DNA of 64,000 nucleotides, taken from the NCBI GenBank assembly GCA_024195265.1, contig JAJLRJ010000008.1, forward strand, positions 23,930,932 through 23,994,931, written 5' to 3'. This stretch comes from Dendrophyllia cribrosa (taxonomy: Eukaryota > Cnidaria > Anthozoa > Scleractinia > Dendrophylliidae). Positions 40,272 through 52,650 of this stretch are shown here, in pieces (the stretch's first letter is position 1; each line of letters begins with the position of its first letter). The position numbers and the translations under genes are program-made. The notes beneath the pieces are model-generated. The model did no database searches. It worked only from the letters and a program-made list of their open reading frames with translations, and was not told the origin of the DNA.

Positions 40272-40437
40272 AGATGGATAGATGGTCAATTGATTACAGT
40301 TTAACTACTACATTATCGAGCTTTAATATTTATGATCTTCCCCTTTAGCGCCGTGACACTTCATGCTATCGACATGATCCTAGCAGCATGCAGAGCGTAT
40401 TACAAATGAACCTGGTAAATGATCTAGCATGCCATGA

Positions 40438-40508
40438 GTCTGCCTGTAGCTCAGTGGTTAAAGCATCTGACCGATGTATGGAAGGTGGTGGGTTCGTCTT
40501 CAGACGCC
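40438..40508 (+). tRNA. tRNA-like SINE head
   Basis: CTGCCTGTAGCTCAGTGGTT is a good pol III A box (TAGCTCAGTGG). The B-box position reads GGGTTCGTCTTC, degraded. It is followed by a run of T and AT-rich tail. More likely a tRNA-derived SINE than a gene. 40510-41329 shows no further feature apart from intron. Confidence 0.4.
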
Positions 40509-41329
40509 TGGAAGTTTTTTCTTATGTTCCTGAAAAATTTAATACAATTCACTTACATCACCGAGCTCCGCATTAAACATCTTTCGTTAGTTTAGTTTGT
40601 TTCCGAAGCTACTGACTTTTCACGCAATCACATATTCCATTTACATAACAGAAGGCATCCACCCATAGAATGATCGCTTGGGGTTTTGCTAAACTATAAC
40701 AAACCCACCCCTCTCAAATGCCCTTGAAATTTTCAAGCTTCCCGAGGGCTTAAAGTGCTATTACGATCAAATCCTGGAGCACCTTTCATTTTCGGTGAAT
40801 CGGTAGTTAACTTCCTAAAGTACAAGTCGTCCAAAGTTCACTTTGATATGATGAAGGAAAGTGATTTGTTTTGCGCTCGAATTCTGTACAATTTTCAACC
40901 GCCATCGAACCGCCATATCTCTGAGGCCTGGTTACCAATAGCAGGTGATTTGCAATCCGAACATCCACACAAGTGCTCTGAATCACTCAGAGAAACTAGG
41001 GAAGCGTGTTTTGCATTGGTGCAATGAGCTTTCACTTGCAAACTGAAGCAAAAAATCAGTGAGAAAATGACGTCACGGCGCTAAACAATAGGCTCGCTGG
41101 AACATAAATCTATAATGTCGGACTCGAAAAACACTACTTTTCTAAGCTCGATATTTTTCTTTTGCGAAGCCCAAACTTCATTTCAGTGGCACAGATAGGT
41201 ATATCCACCTGTAAGCTGTAAGGAATGCAATTTTTCCATACAAAATGTCAAATTTTGATCGTAGTAGCACTTAACAGAGGATTTACAGTAAGTGGTGTGT
41301 ATTGACTTTACATGTCCATTTGTTTCCAG

Positions 41330-41890
41330 AACGTATCATCCAACACTTCAATCTCTCTTCAACAGAAAGGATCTTCGGGAACCGACACTGGTACCGATGT
41401 AACTTCGGGATCCGATACCGAAGCTGCTTCGACAGCATTAGAACAAACATTGTCTCCACAAAAACCGAACAACAGTGAAACTGGTTCAATAACACAGACA
41501 AGTGGAGAGCCAGCAAAAACCTCTGGTGACCTTCCAAGAGATTTACCTGCGGATTCACTTTCCGAAGAAGAACCGATGGACAAAACATCGACAAACACCG
41601 AAGACGTCCCAAAGGTCGCCGAAGTGTTATCTTCGGTAAAGGCATGGGTGTCGGAACAAATGGCAGCCGATTCGAGTACGATGATCTGCGAAAGTGAAAA
41701 CGCCATCCCTGTCGAAAAAGAAGTCAAACGTGCCCCCGTCGAGGGTACCAGTAGTCAAGGAACTAATCAAGTAATATCAGGGCCCCCCAGCAGCATTGAT
41801 GAAAATTCAAGTGCTCAAGAACCAACGGCCACTGTTAATCCGGGGGGTGCGGTTTGTAAAGAAGGGAGTGGACCTTCTGATAGCGCGTAG
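41330..41890 (+). CDS. CABIN1: CABIN1-like gene, last coding exon
   Basis: After TGTTTCCAG, 186 codons to TAG. The sequence starts NVSSNTSISLQQKGSSGTDT and is low-complexity Ser/Thr/Glu/Pro-rich, ending CKEGSGPSDSA. It contains one structured-looking helix (VAEVLSSVKAWVSEQMA). Phase follows the exon ending 40106. The end is much less conserved than the TPR-like core, so assignment to this gene rests on position, phase and splicing. The product would stop earlier than the long vertebrate protein, unless the terminal exon is alternative. Confidence 0.65.
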   Translation, partial: NVSSNTSISLQQKGSSGTDTGTDVTSGSDTEAASTALEQTLSPQKPNNSETGSITQTSGEPAKTSGDLPRDLPADSLSEEEPMDKTSTNTEDVPKVAEVLSSVKAWVSEQMAADSSTMICESENAIPVEKEVKRAPVEGTSSQGTNQVISGPPSSIDENSSAQEPTATVNPGGAVCKEGSGPSDSA

Positions 41891-43443
41891 TTATTCTGAT
41901 TTGTTGATTGTAAATATCCTCCTGCTAACTAGGACAGTATTTTGGACACATCAGCACAGCCGTTCCTTCTGAAACGAAGAAACAAGACGAACTGACAAGA
42001 TCGAGTTCTATTGGGGCGGCGTTTCAAGCTAAATCAATCTTGGTTGTTTGGTTGACTGGAGTGTGCCAGTAGAACGCTTGTACAGCCGTTTTAGGTTAAA
42101 AAGCTGATACCTATTGTATGCCACGTTCAAACGTTTCAAACTACGGTCGAACCTTTCCTTACGGACACCTCATTCATAATATATGAGCAGAGGGTCTGAA
42201 CTTCCCGCTTCCTGTACCCCTCCGTTGTGCACTGTGTGCGCTGTGTGCGCTGTGATGTGATGACAGTGGAAAATGTAGCCTCGCGCGCGCGTCCTCGAAA
42301 TTGCGCCCTATAAATAAACCGGTGCCTCCCACGCAGACTTTACAAAATTCAGTTTTACCGGTTTTGCTGTTATAAATTCGTTGTTGCTTACGCCGTTTTT
42401 TACCCTAACCTCCTTTGCTTTCCTTGCTCTACATTCCCCTCTTGCCCTCTGCATGGCATTTTTAGCCTTTTGCTATATAAAAAAATGCGATTATTTGATA
42501 GAAATGCGTTATCTGCTCACCTGCGCTCGGCGCATGAGCAATAGTCCATTTTACAGTTGTGTGCTTGGTGACCTTGCCTTTGAGTGGAAGCTAGGCTGGA
42601 GGTGACCTTGCTTTGATACAAACCTTTCTGCCTTTCATATGTTAATAATGCTTTTCTCATGCTAACTAGGTAAATTTACATCTGAAATGCTCCAAGGTCT
42701 GTATCATAACAAGGTCAACTTCAGCCTCATTTCCACACAAAGACCAGGTTACTAAGTAGAAACTGTAAAGTGGTCTATTGGTCCTTTGACATCTTCCTGT
42801 TTATGTTATTCCTACTGTTTCACGTAAAGGACATGGTCAAAACTGTTGTACTCGGACAGAACCCAACGTTCCACAAAAAAGATGGTGGTCTCTTTATAAA
42901 CCCTCCCTCCCCACCTTACAAGATGGTGTCTTGTTTGTGTAGCCCCCACTTTATCAGGAGCAGAAACTAAAAAAAAAATGACTAACAACCCTTTGCCATT
43001 TTACTATCAGTGCAAGCTTAATGCAATTTTCAGGTCAATACATTTTGTCCATTAGGCTCATAAGATAGATGGTATCTTACCCCCCCACCCCCCCCCCCCC
43101 CCCCTACCCCTCCCTCCTATACAAGGTAACGTGGATCCTCCTCCAGTATACATGTTACGGTCAATTCCCTAAGTCGAGCCTTCCTTTATCAAAGCGGCTG
43201 TTAGTACTTTCACGCCTAGACTCCCGGGACCTTTCTTTATATCGAGACTGGAAACAGATGTCCAAATCCATTTCGTCGCTCATATTTCTCGAAACTATGA
43301 AAAATTGTAAGAATTGAGCACATGCTTGCACTTTATGTTGCGTTCAGTGAGTTTTCAAGCGATAAAGCATAATTTGGAAAGAATATTGCCAGGCAATTTG
43401 CGATCAAAACAATGTCTCCGATTACCAGACAAGGTAAATAATG
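41891..43443. other. 3' UTR and intergenic DNA
   Basis: Presumably begins with the 3' UTR of the CABIN1-like gene. A GTGTGCGCT repeat occurs near 42235-42255. Further on is a C-rich block (43081-43106, mostly C) with an upstream similar phrase (AGATGGTGTCTTG near 42922, AGATGGTATCTTACC near 43068). No gene recognised. Confidence 0.5.
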
Positions 43444-43863
43444 GAGGGGAGAGAAACGGCTAAAAAAGTAAGGGAGGGGGAGAAACGGCTAAAAAGTAAG
43501 GGAGGGGGGAGAAACGGCTAAAAAGTAAGGGAGGGGGGAGAAACGGCTAAAAAGTAAGGGAGGGGAGAGAAACGGCTAAAAAGTAAGGGAGGGGAGAGAA
43601 ACGGCTAAAAAGTAAGGGAGGGGGGAGAAACGGCTAAAAAGTAAGGGAGGGGGGGAGAAACGGCTAAAAAGTAAGGGAGGGGGGAGAAACGGCTAAAAAG
43701 TAAGGGAGGGGGGAGAAACGGCTAAAAAGTAAGGGAGGGGGAGAAACGGCTAAAAAGTAAGGGAGGGGGGAGAAACGGCTAAAAAGTAAGGGAGGGGAGA
43801 GAAACGGCTAAAAAGTAAGGGAGGGGAGAGAAACGGCTAAAAAGTAAGGGAGGGGGGAGAAAC
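43444..43863. repeat. 29-bp GA-rich minisatellite, about 15 units
   Basis: Unit AAACGGCTAAAAAGTAAGGG followed by AGGGGGGAG or AGGGGAGAG. Units differ mainly in G-run length. Strongly purine-asymmetric, so triplex or G-quadruplex structure is possible. Open frames on either strand are artefacts. Confidence 0.95.
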
Positions 43864-44337
43864 GACGTAAAAATAACCGAGAAGGTAGAGGCAATATGGA
43901 AAAACAGAAGGGAGAAAATAAATCATTTTTGTTTAACTTAATAATTTTAATTTCAGATATTTTCGCAGCGTTCAAGCCACGGCGTGCGCTTAGAAACAGT
44001 ATGTGATACAAGCCACATACCACCGCAGTTTGACCAGAACCTTGCGCGTGCGACCTTTTATCTTTATTCTGTAACTGGGAGAAATACTTACGAGGAAAGG
44101 TTTCATATTGTCCTTTACTCATTTTACACTTTCTGTCCAAGATGACTGACATTCTTTTCACTTTTTTGCGGACGAATGGCCACGATTGCCTCGCCACGCA
44201 ACCACATATCTCCGGATTCATAGTGCAGTGTAAACTATTTCGGAATCCGAATACCGTGTAATGTAAACGCTTGTCGAATCCGAATACCCTGTACGTGACG
44301 AGTCCGGAGACATTTGCTATTGTGTTAACTTAGCCTT

Positions 44338-44460
44338 GGGTGGGGTGGTGTGGTGAGATGAGATCAACAATGCACAGATAGTGACTGCCTAAGTTGCCGT
44401 CATGAGCTGACGTCCGATGAGATGCATGTGATATGTGCGTTACACAAGTCATTCGTTTCA
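44338..44460 (+). repeat. Dispersed retroposon-like repeat, copy 2
   Basis: Same modules as 36800-36985: GAGATCAACAATGCACAGAT, TGAGCTGACGTCCGATGAG, GTTACACAAGTCATTCGTTT. Diverged from the other copies. A third copy lies at 45780-45905. From 43864 to 44337 and 44461 to 44928 no other feature is seen. Confidence 0.5.
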
Positions 44461-44928
44461 TTTTAAAACATTGCCCCTCGTCGCTGGTTGTTTCAAGTTT
44501 GAAGTACATTCTACTGAGTCTAAAGCAAACAGATTCAACGTGAAATACGAAAAAAATTGCAAATTTATTCTCCTGTTCTTAACAATCAATTTCAAAGAGT
44601 TTAAAATATATTGTAGTTAATATGGTAAAGTACACTTAATTCAAACAATGTAACAATATTACCTACCTAAACTTACAAAAATTATTGAATAATATACTAT
44701 TTTATCAAATATATGGATTATCAGGCTTTCTCACTAGCCAGCAAAAATTAACAAACATTCACGGGTTATCTAAAGTATAATCATCAATTTCTAGAAGAAG
44801 AAAATTGACTTCGCCCAAGTTAAATCGATTTAAATTTGCAAAACGTGAAGGCGAACCACAGAACAGATCAGAACAAAACAGCCTCAAACTTACCAAAAGA
44901 ACCACAAAATTTTTTTCTGACGATCTAA

Positions 44929-45176
44929 AGGCCCGTGTAAACTAGCGGCGATTTCCTGTGCGATTCGGGCGCGACATTTGCTTTGATATGCTGTGATTTC
45001 CCAAAAATCGCCGCCAAGTTACATCAGGTTTCGAACATGTTCGAAACCTCTGCGACATCGCGCGAGAAATCGCGCCCAAATCGCACTGAAATCGCCGCCC
45101 GTTTACACATGCGATTTGAAGATGCAACTTGCGCGCGACAAAAATTGCACAAAAAATCGCCCGTGTAAACGGGCCT
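44929..45176. mobile_element. MITE with TAA target duplication (tips AGGCCCGTGTAAAC)
   Basis: 248 bp between TAA at 44926-44928 and 45177-45179. The ends are AGGCCCGTGTAAACTAGCGG and inverse CGCCCGTGTAAACGGGCCT. The interior repeats AATCGC/GCGATT motifs. A 3-bp TWA duplication suits PIF/Harbinger-derived MITEs. Confidence 0.7.
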
Positions 45177-45646
45177 TAACGAGGTATGCACATAACTTAA
45201 TGAGCTAATCAGAACTCGAGAACAAAAAAGTGCAACCATGGAAACGAGGGGAAAAAATTACACCCTAAACTAACCAATATGTAACAACTTAGCAAAATAT
45301 ATTTTACTAATGTGAAAAGTTAAATACATAAATAAAAATAAAATACATTGGCGTTTATAAACTATTACGAACAATTACATGGAACAATAAGTTACACATC
45401 TTAAAGGTAGACGTAAAAAAATGTTCACTTGCGCATAAACTATATCAAAACTTTTCTAGACAAAGATAATAATGAACTCGAGGAGAAGCGTAAAGAAAAA
45501 TCTTATGTCAAAGAACTGTTTCTCAAGTAAAGGTAAACACGATATATTCATTCGTTAACCAAGACGAAATTGTATACAACAATGCTAAAAGAGTTGAGCT
45601 CAGTTTTACTTCCTGCATGTACGACCAGCAACCCGATTCATACTTG

Positions 45647-48600
45647 TCAGCGGTTTTTTGCCAGCTTTTCCAAAAGGCGACTGACGAGAGCTGTCCATCC
45701 TGTCTGGTGACTAATGAGAAAAAAATACGAGCAAAAAAATGTAAGCTTGTATTTCAGTTGGCCCAACAATCGGATTATAAGTATTGTGAGATCGATGGTG
45801 GACCGATAGCAGCTGCTTAAGGCGCCTTCGTGAGCTGACTTCCGATAAGGCGCTTGTGAAATGTGCACTACACAAGTTATTCATTTCATTTCAAAACATT
45901 GCCCCTCAAGATAAAATGTAAAGTTCTCTTCTAGATGGCCCAGCAGTCGGACCATAAGTATGCTACCCCACCCCTACCCCGCTCAATTGATGGGATGCTG
46001 GTCCAACGCAAGGTCCCTTATAAAAGGATCTATGTAAAAAATGTCCTACTTGTAATCACCAGACGAACTCGCACGTAAAAGATGGAAAATAATTTTGAGT
46101 CCGTCGATAAAATCCTAGTATGACCATTCACAAAGGCTCGATGTTCTTCTATCTTGGGTGTGAGTGTGTAGGGTTAAATCACTTGTCGTGACACTCACCT
46201 GGCACCACACCCTCGTCCCGTTTCTGGATGGAAGTACTCGTAGAACAACACCAGGTCATTCCAGTGTGGATCAGTTGTATATTTATCGTCATCTCCGTGA
46301 CACGGCCTTCGTCCATCCTTATTGGGCAGAAATAAAGACACCACGCGCCTGCTCAGTTCGAGGGCAACTTCCCTCAGGCGCATGCGGTTTCCTGACCGGG
46401 TGGGGCACTCGATCGTGAATTTGTCACCAAAGAAATAGTCGTAGCGTTCGAGGGCCTCGATGAGAAGGTAGTTCACTAAAATGGAAAATAGACAATTGAA
46501 TATTGTAGTTAGTGCGGTTTCCAATTGAGTATCGAAAGTAATTTGCAATTGCTTTGGTTTTGCATTGCTACGCTTTGTGATTGGCTGGAAAATCTCGCGC
46601 CACTTTATCAACCAATCAGGAGTAAAACCAAAATCCGCGCTTGGCGCCAGTTACATGTATTTGCTTCGAGTTCTGATTGGTTCGTTGGATTGTCTGCGTC
46701 TGTTGTGTTTGGCTATAGTAATTACTTTGGTTTTGGTTTTACACTCAATTAATAAGCGCTGTAAATGCAGCAAGTTAGAAAAATATTTAAGTTGAAGAGG
46801 TTTTAAGTAATGATCCGCATAAGAAGGATAGTGGTGAACGACGATGCACGATGGAATGTCAACTTTTTTCATTGTTACAACTAGTGATCTCATTGGCCTA
46901 AACTAAAAAAGCCGCTAAAAAGTTAAGGTTCAAGCTGCATTAAGTCTAATTTTTTTAGGGTTTCAAGTATTTTGAGCCCAATCGCACAACATGCAAGTTT
47001 TTAAAGATATTGTATTTGGGGACCTTCATCAAAGAAGCAAAATTAGTAGCTATTGTCTTCGGCTATTCTGATTGGTTAAACAGGAACATTTCCTAAAATA
47101 TATTTGACGCAAATGGATCTTCTGTATTTTTATAATGAAATATAATTATAAACCATTAGCCCCTCCTCTATTCTTGAAATCAAAGATATTCTATGTGGGA
47201 AAGAGCCAATGCCGCAGAACAATGAAGTTTACTATAGTTCTTATGTCAAGCATTACTTAAGTTTCGTCGATAGAATCAGAAGGTTGTCGCCTATGCTTAT
47301 GATAGAATATAATGAAAATATAAATGTGCAAGGCGCGAGATTAATGGGCAATAGATGGGAGATATAATCTACAGAATGACAACGTAGTTAATAGGGTAAG
47401 ACATCTCAGAGGGTCATACTCAGTACTGTACTTACTGCAAACCCAGATGGGTCCACGCCAGTTGCTGTTCCCACCAAACATGTAGGTGTCCGACTCGCCC
47501 GGGACATAAGGCACACAGTGAACTTCACCGTTAAGCTCCAGCGTAAATGGATTCTTCTCATGAAACTTGGACAAGGAACGAATACCATATGGAGATAGGA
47601 ATTCTTCTTCGTCTAATACATAACTAAGTACACGGCTGAGTTGGTCTTTGGTGGGAATGGCTAGTAAATGATGGTATTCGCTCACGCCATGCGCGTCCAT
47701 ATATGACACCTGCAAAAAATGCGGGAAAATTCAGTCGAGGTGCGTTCAGTTATCTTACGGGTAAACTTACGCAACAGGACGGCAGAGGGAAGAGGACGAG
47801 AATAGGTTTCGTGTGACCAGCGTGACAGATAGTTACTTATTATAAGTGTTTGGACGCAATCTCCCGTGTATATTGCTGTGCCCTGGCAAAGTTCAGTCGG
47901 AAATTTTTAAAACATCTTAACTTTCAGGCTGATGACACAAGATTTCGCCGTTCCCTTCCACCAGCCGTCCTGTTGCGTTAGTTTACTATTTATACACCAC
48001 GTTGGGAAAATTTGACTTCCGAAGCATGATAAAAAAAAAGAAGGAAATTAACCCGAAAAGAGATTACAAAAAATGCTCTTTTAGATTTGCGAGACTGAAT
48101 CCGTGTTTAAAACAGGCATAGTTTTGAAGCATTTTGTAAAGAGTTAAGCCATTAAAACTATAAACACTCATATGAAAGGATTTGCGCTGTGGCGCATAAT
48201 TGTTACCCAGTACCAATGAAAGAAAACGGCCGGGAACTAAATTTAAATTTAAACTTCTCCTTTGATCGAAAGTTCGATCAAGGATCACAGAGACCTCTTT
48301 GATTTTCAAATAATCCTAAATCACTAACCTGAGAAGCCAGATCTTTCCGGTTTTTCATAAACCAGTCGAGCCGCTTTTTAAATCCGGGAAGTGTTTTCAT
48401 GTACTCGTCATCAAGCACAAGACAGGCCATCAGGGGAACGAGGCCAACCATACTGCGAACGCGTAGTGGTATAGAACACGAGCCTGTACTAAGATGGTCG
48501 TAATAAAAGCCATCCTCCTCATCCCACAAGCCCACACCGTCAGACATTTGATTAATGGCGTCCGAGATTTGAGTGAAATGCTCAAAGAACTTGGTGGCCA

Positions 48601-51600
48601 TGTCCTCGTACGTATCGTCCTGCATGGCGAGGTCCAGAGCGATATTTAGCATTAATACACAATAGAACGCCATCCACGCCGTGCCATCGGCCTACAAGGA
48701 GATAAACAGATAATAAAATGATGTCGTTTAAATTCAAACGTTTAAGAAGTGGCTTGCAATAGTTAACAGTATTTTCCATCACTTATACTTTGATCGATCA
48801 GTACTTCACTTCTTTATCAGTTGATGCGTCAATACTACCTACATACTAAACATATTCTCAGTCATCAGTGAACAATTTATGGTAACAGGCTACCATAATA
48901 ACAGTATAACCTGTTAAAGTAAAAAACCTTAATTTTAATGTCGTAAAACCAAAACCAAAGTAATTACTCTGACCAATCACAGCAGTCGTAAACAATCCAA
49001 TGAACCAATCAGAGCTCGAAGCAATTCCGTGTCGGCGGCGCCAAGCGCGGGAAAACGCGTGCGAGCAAGTCACGATTGGAATTGGGTTATTACTTTCGAC
49101 ACTCAATTGAAAACTGCTCTAACATGCTAATTTTAATGCAATAACAAATCAAAGGCACGTATGAGCCAACTCGTGAATACGAAACAAACTTCGGACCCTC
49201 CCATCTCCAACGTGTTTTGCTCCACTGACCCCTCCCCCACTCTCTGCGTCCAACTCCTCACCCTCCTCTCCCTCCAACGCCGTCCCCATGGGTAAAGCAG
49301 GCGACCATTACCTATCGCATTTGGAACGGCAAAATATATGCGCCAGCCTTCTGCACTGGTCAGCGGAACTACCAAGAAAAGTTTACAGTCGATGGAAGGA
49401 AGGAAGGAAAATTTGCATATTTGTCGCCGTCTGCTATACCTCGTTCAACGCTTCGCGTATTCACGAGATAAAAATGTGGGTCAACGAGCTCGTTTTCTAG
49501 TTATAAGCACTTGAAGCTAAAATTGAGGGTGTCTTTAACAGGTAGTACCGTTACTATGGTAACCTGATACTCTAACTTGTTTAACTACGACTGGGCATTT
49601 GTTTGATACTATTATTGTAGCACTAACTTATAGAGTAGTAGATTTGATCCATCAAAGAATAAGTACTGGAAATTACTAGAATCTATTGTGAACCGCCTTA
49701 AAGAAATCAGAAGAACGAAAAGTCACACCTGCAAGAGACTGGCCTGGATAGGCAAATCCTTGGACCGATCAAAGATTCCTACAAAAAGGAAGAAATGTTG
49801 TCAATATTCATGCTAAATAAGTGACAAAGCTTCTCGTGTAATCTTAAAATTGATCAACATGTAACTTCTCATCACAATGTTATCCAGGCAGTTGATAAAA
49901 GTAAAGGGAATCGTTAACGGTAGATTGTCTAGATCCCAAGAGCAAGCTGCCTAGGGCCGGCTCGAACGGTGGTCCACCCTTCACACAGTCTTCATTATAC
50001 ATGACGACAAATGGACAGCTGTAACAGAACAAAGGGCAGACGGGAGGAAGCCCGAGCAAGCGACCCGACGCTACTTACACTGCGAACAGGCTAATTCTTG
50101 ATGGGCAAACAACAACATAACAAATAATATAGATGTACAGTATCACCAAACTGTCAGAAACCCAAGGTAAATTATGCTTCAAGGCCATGACAAAAAGAGC
50201 TTCATTGAATTGAGCGGATTTGCTTACCAATGTTATCGAGACCAAGAAATCCTCCGCCAAAAATGTTCTTACCAGAAGGATCTTTCCGGTTCACCCACCT
50301 GAATTACAAACGAAACGCAAAGTTAGAAAAGTTAAAGTTTTGCTGTCTGTACTCGTTAAAAGACCCATTCACGGCACCTACCCCAATTAAAAAATCAGGA
50401 AAAGAAGAATCAAAGTGGCTGTGAGCCACTGGTTTGTATTACTGCTGGGTTAATAGGTGCAATGTCTTTTATGTCCAGTTCGGAAAAAGAGAAGAAAAGA
50501 AAGGAAAAAGAAAAAAGAAAAAGGTCCCCGCCAGGATTCGAACCCAGTTTCATTGGTACCTGAGCGCAACACTTAGACCACATCACCTACCATAATAAAG
50601 AGTAAACTTTATTATTTCAACGTAGATACGCGTTAAAACGCGTGTTTCTATTGAAAAATCCATTTGTATCGGTTTTAATGTTCCATCAAATGACTCTAAA
50701 ATGCAAAACATCAGAGCAGCGCTTCCATAATTTAAGGTGTATGTTTATTGAAGGATGAAATAATTAATGAAATGTAGCACGGCTTCTCGCAGAATATTAT
50801 ACATGCGCAAGCGTTAAGTTAAAAATGATCCCGGGGCGTTTATTAAATAAATCATTTACAGCATGTAAATTCTCTTTTAGTCTTTAAGAAAATAAGTTGT
50901 ATTTTACTTCCGCTAAAATAGACCGGCAAGAAACTACTGGCTTACCATGTGAAATTAATGAGCAGTTTCTGAAAACACCGAGCCAGGAATTCGTCGTCCC
51001 GTAATCCTTTGCGGCCTGTCATCTTGTAGACCATCAGGCATGCGAGCGCGTGAACAGGCGGGTTGACATCACCCAGGGCGAACTCATAAGCTGGAAGCTG
51101 ACCATTAGGGGCCATGTACCACTCTCGAAGAAACAGCAATAGCTGATTCTTGGCAAAATCAGGGTCTATTTTGCTCATGGGAAGCATATGAAAGGCTAGG
51201 TCCCACGTGGCGTACTGAAAAAAAAAGTCATCCATCATTGCTTTATACATAATCACTGCGTTTTCACACATTTTGTACAGACACTAAGCAATTAATTGTA
51301 AGGCGATATTGTGCAGGTGAAGTAGTGATCTCTCGACCAATCAAAACACCAAGGAAATAACTTTCATAATAAAGAGGCTTTGGTTTGTAAGGGTGTTTTC
51401 TTTTGACAGCTGTCAACAGTAATATTTGGGACCAGTAACAGGTGATACATAATGGGGCTAATCGTCAGTCGTCGGGAGTTTTGAAACGTGCATGGATATG
51501 CCAAGATATTGGGAAAACGACGGTTTTATGCATTACGACAGCGCCACAGATACCTATTCAACTATTAGAGCTTAGTATGTTTGCGTACAAATTTAGCTAA

Positions 51601-51700
51601 GCGTGTTCCGAATTGACCATTGCGATATTAGCCAAAGGACCACATTAAACGTTTTCTATCTTTTTTCAAAAACGCCAAAGTGTGTTGCACAAAACCCGGG

Positions 51701-51751
<51 letters not shown>

Positions 51752-52083
51752 TAATGGGCTATACGGGGATGCTCCGCCCGAAATAAGTATCTTTTTTAGG
51801 CCGTAAGCATACAAAAGGGTAGGGATTTCACGAGTTGAAGTATAGAAAATGGTAGGGAATACTGCCATTTAGGTCGAAGGAAACGGCTAATTCGTCTAAT
51901 AAAATATTTTAATGTTTATACTGAAGTGAAAAGTGAGTAAATGTTGCTCAAATGTCAGCCAAAATCGCTGTTTTTTTTCCTTTTTCATTGCAATATGTAT
52001 CAGGGATTTAAGTCAACTAGGTATATAAAAGGGTAAGGGTTTGGACCTCGGGGCGGAGCATCCCCGTACAAAACTTTGTTGAG

Positions 52084-52116
<33 letters not shown>

Positions 52117-52454
52117 CACCCCCTCCGCCTCCGGGACACAACATAATGGTGTGTCAAACCTACCCAAGGGTATTCCCACTTGTCCGGCATGGAGACGATA
52201 TCTCTGTTGAACAGTTGTCTCCATTCCGCTTCAGAATTCCTTCCCTTGAGTCTGTCAGTGGGTGGGGCCGGCATTTCTGGGTCACCAATCAGCCAGTCTT
52301 GAATAATGTAATGATAAAACTGCTTGCTCCACAGCAGACCAGCGTACGCCTGACGTGACACATCGGTTTCTTCTGGAGTAAGACCAGCTGAAAAAATGCC
52401 GACAGTGAGAAAGATTGCCAAATAACAAAATTCAAGAAAAATGCCAAATTTCAT
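45647..52454 (-). CDS. Secreted MGH1/GH63-like glycoside hydrolase, eight exons
   Basis: Exons 52454-52164, 51214-50946, 50298-50228, 49778-49729, 48691-48329, 47709-47436, 46475-46199 and 45710-45647. All have AG/GT borders and compatible phases, totalling 1659 nt (552 residues plus stop). A signal peptide ([20 protein letters not shown]) is followed by an (alpha/alpha)6-type catalytic region: [91 protein letters not shown], and [16 protein letters not shown] near the end, then [21 protein letters not shown] recognise this as the bacterial type of glucosidase related to GH63 mannosyl-oligosaccharide glucosidase. The bacterial N-terminal domain of roughly 300 residues is replaced by a secretion signal. 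Acid residues in WDLAF, GDVNP and WDEEDG are candidate catalytic ones. Intact frame. Confidence 0.85.
45780..45905 (+). repeat. Dispersed retroposon-like repeat, copy 3
   Basis: GATGGTGGACCGATAGCAGC, GCGCCTTCGTGAGCTGACTT, CACAAGTTATTCATTTCATT. It lies in the last intron of the glycoside hydrolase gene. Same order of modules as copies 1 and 2. Confidence 0.5.
46510..46755. mobile_element. CCAAT/E2F-rich inverted-repeat element, copy B
   Basis: Starts TTCCAATTGAGTATCGAAAG and ends GGTTTTACACTCAATTAA, with internal CTGATTGGTTCGTTGG and CCGCGCTTGGCGCCAG. Inverted orientation to copy A. Lies in the intron between exons 46475 and 47436. Confidence 0.6.
48939..49108. mobile_element. CCAAT/E2F-rich inverted-repeat element, copy C
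   Basis: TGTCGTAAAACCAAAACC at the left, CTTTCGACACTCAATTGA at the right, with internal ACCAATCACAGCAGTC, GAACCAATCAGAGCTCGAAG and GGCGGCGCCAAGCGCGGGAA. Shorter than copies A and B. Intronic in the glycoside hydrolase gene. Confidence 0.6.
50523..50590 (-). tRNA. tRNA-like sequence with intact B box
   Basis: On the minus strand: GTGGTCTAAGTG (A-box-like), then GGGTTCGAATCCTGGCGGGG. The T arm is good (CTGGG-TTCGAATC-CTGG), but the 5' acceptor strand (GGTAGGT) does not pair fully with the 3' end GGGGACC. Likely a tRNA-derived SINE head within an intron of the glycoside hydrolase gene. Confidence 0.4.
51694..52133. mobile_element. G-run-bounded MITE, copy 2 (in hydrolase intron 1)
   Basis: CCCGGGGGAGG and a run of about 45 G, then CTATACGGGGATGCTCCGCC. 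The right end is the inverse GGGCGGAGCATCCCCGTAC followed by a long C run and CCTCCGGG. Same architecture as 4292-4634 but a different inner TIR. Target duplication unclear. Located 30 bp from the exon ending at 52164. Confidence 0.6.
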
Positions 52455-52469
52455 TTTGTAAAATATTGA

Positions 52470-52650
52470 AAACAAATGGAACCATGCAAAAGTACTGACG
52501 ATGAGGTTTCATTTGAATGGTCACACCATAGGATTTCGTCCACAGACTCAAAAGTTAGAACAAATGGTACCATGCAAAAGTGCTGCTGAAGAGGTTTAAT
52601 TTGAATGGTCACACCATAGGATTTCGTTGTTTGGTTCAAAAGTTAGAAAT
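52470..52650. repeat. Two tandem ~88-bp units upstream of the hydrolase start
   Basis: Shared phrases: ACAAATGGAACCATGCAAAA / ACAAATGGTACCATGCAAAA and TTTGAATGGTCACACCATAG. Inverted related phrases (GTGTGACCATTCAAA) recur at 52985-53110. They lie within 20-200 bp of the start codon at 52454, so they fall in or near the promoter/5' UTR. Probably a retroposed repeat rather than regulatory by design. Confidence 0.6.

Noticed and set aside
40201..40508. Two functional tRNA genes
   Set aside because: Stems carry mismatches, one anticodon loop lacks U33 and the other lacks an intact B box; both fit SINE heads or pseudogenes better.
51603..52224. Poly-glycine open frames
   Set aside because: They arise from G-homopolymer tips of the MITE in the first intron of the hydrolase gene.
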